NCBI GenBank assembly: GCA_965279475.1 | Contig: CBDIIA010000003.1 | Coordinates: 4,898,001 to 4,962,000 of the forward strand | Length of the DNA: 64,000 nt | Direction of reading: 5' to 3' | DNA from: Pseudorhodoferax sp965279475 | GTDB lineage: Bacteria; Pseudomonadota; Gammaproteobacteria; Burkholderiales; Burkholderiaceae_C | Part shown: positions 32,506 through 38,985 of the stretch, one piece after another | How positions within the stretch are numbered: position 1 is the first letter of the stretch | Layout: each line of letters begins with the position of its first letter | The notes under the pieces: model-generated | Seen by the model: the letters and a program-made list of their open reading frames with translations, nothing else | Told to the model about the DNA's origin: nothing | Databases searched by the model: none | Position numbers and translations under genes: made by a program

Positions 32506-34173
32506 ATGCTCAGAAAGTGCTGGCGTGCCGCTGCAGCGGCATTGACGATGTGCTGCGGCCTGTTGCTCGCAGGGCCCTGGCAAGCGGCGCAGGCGGTGCC
32601 GATCGTGTTTCAGATGGCGTCGGGCAACGGCACGAGCGACGATGCGGCGCGCTTCACCGCCGTGCTGACCCAGGGCAGCAACGACCACCAGGCGTTGCTG
32701 CAGTTGTTCACCGCGTCCGGCTCCGGCGCCAGGATCTCCAGCCTGTACCTGCAGGACCCCAACGGCGCGATGGCGCGCGACGCCATCTCGAACGATCCGC
32801 TGGTGGCGCTGTCGCAGACCCAGGTCTACGAGGTGGTGCTGGCCGACACCGGCAGCAACAAGATCGCTGTGATCAAGACCTTGTCCAGCGCTCTGGGCAT
32901 CGGCCTGCCCGAGGCGAAAGCCCTGGTGGACGGTGCGCCGGCCGTGATCCGCACGGCATCCACGCCCGACGGCAATGCCGCGTTGAAACAGTCGCTGGAA
33001 GACGTGGGCGCGCGCGTGACACTGAACAACTACCAGGACCCTTCCGTTCCGCCCGGCACGAATGTGGGGGTGACGACACCTGGCTCCGCACCGACCGGGT
33101 TCGACGTGGTGTTGAGCAGCGCCGGCGGGAACAAGATTCCCGTCATCAAGGCGGTCCGCGATCTGACGGGCCTGGACCTGGCCGACGCCAAGAAGCTGGT
33201 GGATGACGCGCCATCCGTCATCAGGGCCAACGTGAGCCGGGCTGATGCGATTGCCATGCGGCAGACCTTGCAGGACAGCGGCGCCACGGTGGAACTGCAA
33301 GCGATCTACACAGGCACCGCAGGGCACGGCCCCATCGTCCTGCCACCCGGCAGCACGGGGCTGCTGCCCGATATCGCGTTGGGTTTTGCGTACGAGGATC
33401 CCGACGCGACGCCGACGCTGCAGCTGACGTTGGACCTGGACATCGGATTCGCCGATTTCCTGGCGGCGTGGGACGGCGGGCCGTTGCCGGACCCGAACCT
33501 CGGATTCGCCAACCTGCGGGCAGCAGGGAACAACAAGCCGTTCCTGCTGGGCCTTGAAGTCACCGATGCCAACGGCGTCGCCGATCTCTACGTCGCCGCC
33601 CTGGCGCCGCCGACCCAGGTGCCCGAGCCACCGACGCTTGTGCTGCTCTCGCTGCCGCTGCTCGGGCTGCTGCTGACGGCGCCTTCCCGGCGCAGGAACC
33701 TGGCGCAGCGCGTGCGCTCTGCGGCGCACCTCGTTGTGGGTCTTCCAGCCGAAAGCTCTCCCCGCGCATCAGCCCTCACTGCTCTTCGCTGCGACGATCG
33801 ACGGCAACAGCCTGGCCTGCGCCTGCCGCCAGGCCGTGGACTGCACTTCGTCGGGATACGTACGCCCTGCGCGCACCGCGTGCGGGGGCATGCCGAAGCG
33901 CTTCTTGAACGCGCGGGAGAACGAGGTCGGATGGGCGAACCCCAGCTCGTGCGCCAATTGCTTGAGGCGCAGCTGCGCGGCATGGGGGGCCGTGATGGCC
34001 TGCAGTGCCCGGCCCAGCCGGCGGTCCAGGATGAAGGCCGCCACGCCGCCCAGCGGCTCGAACAGCCGGTACAGCGTGGCCCGCGAGAGACTGAACGCCT
34101 CGAGCAGATCGTCCGGCCCGAGATCGGCGCGGCCCAAGTGGGCCTCGATGAAGTCTGTCAGGTCGGTCAGTGA
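32506..34173 (+). CDS. exported PEP-CTERM-type protein with two ribosomal L7/L12-like domains
   Basis: The open frame is 555 codons, but the recognisable protein ends near residue 397. A signal peptide covers residues 1-30. Residues about 108-173 (YEVVLADTGSNKIAVIKTL, LPEAKALVDGAPAVI) and 199-265 (FDVVLSSAGGNKIPVIKAV, LADAKKLVDDAPSVI) each match the C-terminal domain of ribosomal protein bL12, including the invariant EAK/DAK-LV-x-x-x-P stretch. It ends with VPEPPTLVLLSLPLLG and SRRR, a PEP-CTERM sorting signal. The frame then runs on without a stop into sequence antisense to the AraC gene, so the native stop is probably lost. Role unknown. Confidence 0.75.
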   Translation: MLRKCWRAAAAALTMCCGLLLAGPWQAAQAVPIVFQMASGNGTSDDAARFTAVLTQGSNDHQALLQLFTASGSGARISSLYLQDPNGAMARDAISNDPLVALSQTQVYEVVLADTGSNKIAVIKTLSSALGIGLPEAKALVDGAPAVIRTASTPDGNAALKQSLEDVGARVTLNNYQDPSVPPGTNVGVTTPGSAPTGFDVVLSSAGGNKIPVIKAVRDLTGLDLADAKKLVDDAPSVIRANVSRADAIAMRQTLQDSGATVELQAIYTGTAGHGPIVLPPGSTGLLPDIALGFAYEDPDATPTLQLTLDLDIGFADFLAAWDGGPLPDPNLGFANLRAAGNNKPFLLGLEVTDANGVADLYVAALAPPTQVPEPPTLVLLSLPLLGLLLTAPSRRRNLAQRVRSAAHLVVGLPAESSPRASALTALRCDDRRQQPGLRLPPGRGLHFVGIRTPCAHRVRGHAEALLERAGERGRMGEPQLVRQLLEAQLRGMGGRDGLQCPAQPAVQDEGRHAAQRLEQPVQRGPRETERLEQIVRPEIGAAQVGLDEVCQVGQ

Positions 34174-34878
34174 CGCCAGGCCCGCGTAGGCCGCCGAGCC
34201 CGCGGCCTGACGCATGGCCGATTGCAGGCCCGCGACGACCAGCTGCAGCGTCGCGTCGCTGACGGCCTGCGATTCGGCGGTGCCGATCCGCGGCGCCACC
34301 TCGTCGCAGGCACGCAGATGGGCCAGCAGCAACCGGTGCATCGCGCCTTGCCGCAGCACAAAACCATGGAGGTCGGCGATCGACGGCATGAGCGCCGCAC
34401 GGCCGCCCGAAGGCGCTCGCTCCGCAGGCGAAGCCGAAGGTAGTCCAGTGAGCTCGGCCAGCCGGCGCCGCGAAACGGCCAGCGAGATGTTGTCGACGTG
34501 GTCACTCTGGATACAGAACGGCCGCGCCAGGTCGAAGAACGCGATCTCGTGGGCCTGGACTTCGCACACCTTGCCGTCAACCTCGTAGGTGAACGATCCG
34601 CTGAGATAGACCAGCACCAGAATGTCGTCGATGCCGGATCGGGCGATGGTGCGGTGGTTGCGATCGAAACGTGACGCAGCGTTCACCGAACGCGAGAGCA
34701 GCAGATCCGGCAAAAAGGTGATCGCCGCGTGGGCGAAGAAGGGCACGTCGTCCCGCAGGCGCACCAGATCGAACATCGGACGGACCAGGATCTGGAAGTT
34801 GGCGAAGCTGTCCGCCGCATCGGCGGGCAACTCTATTTCTTGTCGTTGAACGATCGACTCGTGCGCGGGATGGGTCAT
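33769..34878 (-). CDS. AraC-family transcriptional regulator (AraC-binding-like N-domain)
   Basis: A 369-residue regulator. The N-terminal part resembles the AraC-binding-like sensor of FeaR-type regulators (DLARPFCIQSDHVDNISLAVSR). The C-terminal double helix-turn-helix is clear (LLEAFSLSRATLYRLFEPLGG, LAHELGFAHPTSFSRAFKKRFG). ATG 34878 is preferred to an upstream start because the extra residues look non-coding. Its 3' end overlaps, antisense, the run-on tail of the L7/L12-like protein gene by about 400 bp. Confidence 0.85.
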   Translation of the reverse strand: MTHPAHESIVQRQEIELPADAADSFANFQILVRPMFDLVRLRDDVPFFAHAAITFLPDLLLSRSVNAASRFDRNHRTIARSGIDDILVLVYLSGSFTYEVDGKVCEVQAHEIAFFDLARPFCIQSDHVDNISLAVSRRRLAELTGLPSASPAERAPSGGRAALMPSIADLHGFVLRQGAMHRLLLAHLRACDEVAPRIGTAESQAVSDATLQLVVAGLQSAMRQAAGSAAYAGLASLTDLTDFIEAHLGRADLGPDDLLEAFSLSRATLYRLFEPLGGVAAFILDRRLGRALQAITAPHAAQLRLKQLAHELGFAHPTSFSRAFKKRFGMPPHAVRAGRTYPDEVQSTAWRQAQARLLPSIVAAKSSEG

Positions 34879-35072
34879 GTGTGGGAATTTTGCCAGCGCC
34901 TCGGCGCAACAGCATGCCCAGCGTCTTGAATGCTTGACACCGAGTCTCACACGCTCGCGCCCCGTGTTGCACGGTGGCATGCTGGCCTGTTGCCGGCGAA
35001 ATGCCCGCTGCACCGAATGCGTGCGCGGTCTTCGTCGGTGTTTTCAGGTCCCCGAACTCACGGAGTTATTCG

Positions 35073-35723
35073 ATGAAAGCTGTATTGGCAGGTATTGCGC
35101 TGTGTCTGGGGTCTTTGGCGGCGAATGCCGCGCTGGTGGAGTTCAACTTCACGGCCAGTCTCAAGAGCCCGCTGCAAGCAGGCGTAGGCCCCTGGCTGCA
35201 GAACGTGAGCGCGGGGACTGGCGGCACTGGCAGCTTCGTAGTCGACACTTCGATTCCGAATGTATCTGCAGGGAATACGCAGTTCGGGTTTTACCAAGGC
35301 GGCCTCGTCTCTGGGACCTTCACTATTGGCGGAGTGACTTTTACGAGTTCAGGAGGTGATGTGTTTGTCATCTATCTCAACACCGTAGCCGAACTATTGA
35401 GGTATTCCTCGGCCGCTGGGAGCGCTACAGGGATTGAGGCCGGCTGGAGCTTCACCAACTGGACGATGGAACTCGCGGCCCAAGACACCATGGCGCTGTC
35501 GAGCACTGCCATTCCTGACTTTCTCGACCTCCCGTTCTACCCGACCAGGGACTTCACATTGGGGGTGAGCAACGGAGGGCAGGAGGTAGCCGCCTCATTT
35601 GAATTCACGTCGATTGAAAGAGCAGTGGCGAACGCCGTTCCCGAGCCCGCGTCTTTCGCCCTGGTGGGCGCAGGCCTGCTGGGCATCGCAGCGCGGCGCA
35701 GACGCCCAGTGCAGCGCCGATGA
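35073..35723 (+). CDS. PEP-CTERM sorting-domain protein
   Basis: A 216-residue exported protein: signal peptide MKAVLAGIALCLGSLAANA, a beta-rich Gly/Ser/Thr body with few charges, and a C-terminal VPEPASFALVGAGLLGIA followed by RRRR, the classic PEP-CTERM tail recognised by exosortase. No exosortase gene is in the window. Such proteins are linked to surface or extracellular-matrix functions. Composition is less GC-rich than neighbours. Confidence 0.9.
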   Translation: MKAVLAGIALCLGSLAANAALVEFNFTASLKSPLQAGVGPWLQNVSAGTGGTGSFVVDTSIPNVSAGNTQFGFYQGGLVSGTFTIGGVTFTSSGGDVFVIYLNTVAELLRYSSAAGSATGIEAGWSFTNWTMELAAQDTMALSSTAIPDFLDLPFYPTRDFTLGVSNGGQEVAASFEFTSIERAVANAVPEPASFALVGAGLLGIAARRRRPVQRR

Positions 35724-35903
35724 CGTCCGCTACGGTGTTGGCCCGCCTCCCGGCGATGCTTTTTTGCAGCCGCGTCATCCTGTTGACACAGGGTTGGCAT
35801 GATGCAACAGAAGGGTCGGTCTTTCGCGCGAACTTGATCCGTTGATCTTCCTCTCTGTTGGGCAACGCACGGACAAAATAGCGTACAGGGTAGACAGTGC
35901 CGC

Positions 35904-36155
35904 ATGACCCGAGCCATCGTCATCGCAACAGATCTCGTACGAGAAGTGTTTGCGCTGGAGAACCTGGACGGCGATTGCGCTGTGTTCTGGGTGCTGACCG
36001 GCCCCGCTTTGCAGGCGGCCGACATCGTACTGGGCCAGATCGGCAGCAAAGGCCACTGCAAATTTCTCCACGAAGACGGCGTTTGTTGGGCAACAGGCGA
36101 GACCGGTCCGATCAAGCGCACTGAGGCCCTTCGGCGGGTCCACGTCGCCTATTGA
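35904..36155 (+). CDS. hypothetical small protein
   Basis: An 83-residue protein of ordinary composition (MTRAIVIATDLVREVFALEN at the start) with no signal peptide and no family I recognise. Its stop overlaps a possible TTG start of the following binding-protein-like gene, hinting at co-transcription. Confidence 0.45.
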   Translation: MTRAIVIATDLVREVFALENLDGDCAVFWVLTGPALQAADIVLGQIGSKGHCKFLHEDGVCWATGETGPIKRTEALRRVHVAY

Positions 36156-37075
36156 AACGCAGGATATCTGGTCGGGTTGCGTTTTCCCGTCTGACCACCG
36201 TTGATGGTCTTGGCGGTCTGCGGGTTTGGGGGCTCGATGTCGAGCACCTGGATGCGCTGTTCTCCGCGTACGCTTTCCGCTTGGCGGCCAATGGACCCAG
36301 TGCCAGGAGTGCGATGGAACCACTGCGCGTTGCGCTGCCGCGCGTTGACGTGCCCTTCGTGATCGCCACGATGCGTGGATCGGAAGTGTCGATGGTGGCC
36401 GAGGTCACCACCATCGTCAACGACAACGCGGTCGTTGCCCGGCGGGATCACGGCATCTCTTCACCAGCGGATCTGGCCGGAAAAACGGTGGGCGTCACGT
36501 GCGGCACGAGTGCTGCTTACTTTCTGTGGGCCTATCTCATCAAGAGCCGCATGCCGCCAGACTCGGTCAAGCTGCGCGACCTCGCACCCGATGCGCTGAC
36601 TGCTGCCCTGACACGCGGCGAGGTGGACGCGATCGCCACGTGGCAACCGATTTCTCGGAATGCCCAAACTGCACTCGGCGCCAACGGCATCTCCTTCGAC
36701 GAATTCGACACCTACCGGACGACGATCACGGCCATCGCACACGCAGAAGTCCTGTCGCAGCGGCCACTCGCCCTCAAGAAGTTCATCCTTGCCTTGTTGG
36801 CGGCAGAACGGTTCATGCAGGCGCGACCTCGTGAATCCATCGACATCACCGCTGCGTGGCTGACTCTCGATCCCACTGAGCTCGGCGCGTCCTGGCCACG
36901 ATTTCTGACCAGGATCAGTCTTCTGCAGCCCCATCTCACCACAATGGAAGACCAGGCGCGGTGGGCAATGGCCAGTGGTTACGTTCCCCTCCAGAAATTG
37001 CCAAACTTCCTGCAGCACTTGCACCTGGCTACCTTGCTGGCTGTTGCGCCCGAGCGCGTCACGGTCTTGCACTGA
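36152..37075 (+). CDS. NMT1/SsuA-like substrate-binding protein, N-terminally short
   Basis: Up to 307 residues from a TTG. From about residue 27 (GLDVEH) onward it follows NMT1/SsuA-type periplasmic binding proteins: VDVPFVIATMRGSEVSMVAE, NDNAVVARRDHGI, SPADLAGKTVGVTCGTSAAYFL, and TRGEVDAIATWQPISRNAQ. The signal peptide and first strand-helix-strand expected in the family are missing, so it is either 5'-truncated or a cytoplasmic derivative. It ends 7 bp before a histidine kinase gene, suggesting a sensory rather than transport role; no ABC permease or ATPase is nearby. Confidence 0.65.
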   Translation: MKRRISGRVAFSRLTTVDGLGGLRVWGLDVEHLDALFSAYAFRLAANGPSARSAMEPLRVALPRVDVPFVIATMRGSEVSMVAEVTTIVNDNAVVARRDHGISSPADLAGKTVGVTCGTSAAYFLWAYLIKSRMPPDSVKLRDLAPDALTAALTRGEVDAIATWQPISRNAQTALGANGISFDEFDTYRTTITAIAHAEVLSQRPLALKKFILALLAAERFMQARPRESIDITAAWLTLDPTELGASWPRFLTRISLLQPHLTTMEDQARWAMASGYVPLQKLPNFLQHLHLATLLAVAPERVTVLH

Positions 37076-37082
37076 GAACGGC

Positions 37083-38564
37083 ATGAAGATCAGCCGGAAG
37101 GAACGCCTGATGACGGGCACCGGTATCGGCGCCCTGGCTGTGATTGCGGCCGCCGTCGCCTGGACCTTCGGGGAGGTGGAAAACGCGAACAGGCAGCGCC
37201 GTGCCACCAGCGAGATCGCACGCGGGTTTGTAGACCTGAGGCTGGTCACTTTCGACTTCCGGCTGTACCACACCGATCGTGCGCGCGTGCAGTGGTACGC
37301 GGTATCGGATCGTCTAGACCGCCTGATCGAGAACGTCACGCTCCCCGAGCCTGAGGAAGTGCAGATCCTCGGTGCACTTCGCGACCGGCGCGCCGCAGGC
37401 CGGCGGCTCTTCGCCGAACTGGCGGCCGACTACGAGCGCAGAGACAGCGAGGCTCCGCATGACCCGACCAAAGGACTGTTCGAATCGCAGTTGCTCAATC
37501 AACTGCTGGTCTATCAACAGGAAAATTTCTCCGATTCGCTGCGGCTGAACAACCTCGTCAACGAAACGATCGTCGATGCGCAACGCCATGCCGCGCTGGC
37601 CATCATCGCCGGGCTGCTGGTGCTGGCGGCGATGACCTTCGGCGCTTCCTGGTTCATCCGCAAGAGCATGCTGCGGCCCATTGCCGTACTTCAACACGCG
37701 ACCCGCCAGGTTGCAGCGGGGCGCTGGGACTTCGTCCTCGGTATTCGCAGCAAGGACGAGATCGGCGACCTGTCGAAGAACTTCGACGACATGACGAAGT
37801 CGCTTCAACACTCGTTTGCCCAGATCGAGCAGAGCAACCGCAACCTGGCTTTGCTGAACGAAGAGCTCGAGGCGTTCAGCTACTCCGTGTCGCACGATCT
37901 GCGTGGTCCGTTGCGCAGCATGGACGGCTTCTCGATGGTGCTGCTGGAAGACTATGGTGACAAACTAGACGAAGAGGGCCAGGACGCATTGAATCGTATC
38001 CGCGCCGCAAGCCAGCGCATGGGCGAACTGATCGACGATCTGCTGCGACTGTCGCACGTCACGCGCGCCGAGCTGAGGCTCACCGTGGTGGACCTGACGG
38101 CCATGGCAAAGGACCTTGCCACCGTCTTGCACCGGGATCAGCCGGCACGTACCGTTCGCTTTGATATCGAAGACGGGCTTTCATTGACGGCCGACGCACC
38201 GCTCATGCGGATCGCGATGCAGAACCTGCTGCAGAACGCGTGGAAGTTCACCAGCGGAAAGCAGCAAGCCGTCATTCGCGTCGGGGCAGCAGCCCGCGAC
38301 GGCGGAACCACCTTCTTCGTCGCGGACAACGGCGATGGCTTCGACATGGCTCATGCCGGCAAGCTGTTCGGAGCCTTCCAACGCCTGCACCATGCCACCG
38401 AGTTTCCCGGCACCGGCATCGGCCTTGCCATCGTGCACCGCATCTTGCGCCGACATGGCGGTTCGGTCTGGGCGGAAGCCGAGAAAGGCAAGGGCGCAAC
38501 CATCTTCTTCAGCGTGAAAGGAATATCCCATGGACCAGGCAGCCAAGACCATCTTGCTGGTTGA
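37083..38564 (+). CDS. membrane sensor histidine kinase (HAMP-HisKA-HATPase)
   Basis: A 493-residue kinase: membrane segments at about 10-28 and 172-192, a periplasmic helical domain of about 145 residues between, HAMP, then HisKA with the phospho-acceptor in FSYSVSHDLRGPLRSMDGF, and HATPase with NLLQNAWKF, DNGDGFD and GTGIGLAIV. The H-box type is that of phytochrome-like kinases that pair with Rcp1-type receivers. The next gene, overlapping its end by 35 bp, encodes just such a receiver. Confidence 0.92.
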   Translation: MKISRKERLMTGTGIGALAVIAAAVAWTFGEVENANRQRRATSEIARGFVDLRLVTFDFRLYHTDRARVQWYAVSDRLDRLIENVTLPEPEEVQILGALRDRRAAGRRLFAELAADYERRDSEAPHDPTKGLFESQLLNQLLVYQQENFSDSLRLNNLVNETIVDAQRHAALAIIAGLLVLAAMTFGASWFIRKSMLRPIAVLQHATRQVAAGRWDFVLGIRSKDEIGDLSKNFDDMTKSLQHSFAQIEQSNRNLALLNEELEAFSYSVSHDLRGPLRSMDGFSMVLLEDYGDKLDEEGQDALNRIRAASQRMGELIDDLLRLSHVTRAELRLTVVDLTAMAKDLATVLHRDQPARTVRFDIEDGLSLTADAPLMRIAMQNLLQNAWKFTSGKQQAVIRVGAAARDGGTTFFVADNGDGFDMAHAGKLFGAFQRLHHATEFPGTGIGLAIVHRILRRHGGSVWAEAEKGKGATIFFSVKGISHGPGSQDHLAG

Positions 38565-38985
38565 AGACAATCCCGACGACGCGAAGTTGACTCTCCGTGC
38601 GTTCAAGCGCAACAACATGACGAACCCGATCTTCGTCGCACGCGATGGCGTCGAGGCACTGGACTACCTCTTTGCGCGAGGACCTCACGAGAATCGAGCG
38701 GGCTGGGCAAATCCAGCCTTGATCATTCTGGACCTGAAGTTGCCCAAACTGGACGGATTGGGCGTGCTCAAGGCCGTTCGGGACGATCCGAGAACCAAGC
38801 TCGTCCCGATCGTTGTGCTGACATCGTCCAACGAAGAGCAGGACCTGTTCGAGAGCTACAGCAACGGCGCCAACAGCTATGTACGCAAGCCGGTCGACTT
38901 CGCCGAATTCATCGAGGCAACCCGCGTACTGGGCATCTATTGGCTCATGATGAACAAGGCACCTCCTGGCGTGGCAAGCGCATGA
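38530..38985 (+). CDS. Rcp1-like single-domain response regulator
   Basis: A 151-residue receiver domain with acidic pair EDNPDD, phospho-acceptor Asp in LIILDLKLPKLDG, Thr/Ser in VVLTSSNEE and Lys in YVRKPVDF. The long 4-5 region and lack of an output domain are typical of Rcp1-type regulators that accept phosphate from the paired kinase. AAGGA precedes the ATG. The stop overlaps the next gene start (ATGA). Confidence 0.93.
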   Translation: MDQAAKTILLVEDNPDDAKLTLRAFKRNNMTNPIFVARDGVEALDYLFARGPHENRAGWANPALIILDLKLPKLDGLGVLKAVRDDPRTKLVPIVVLTSSNEEQDLFESYSNGANSYVRKPVDFAEFIEATRVLGIYWLMMNKAPPGVASA

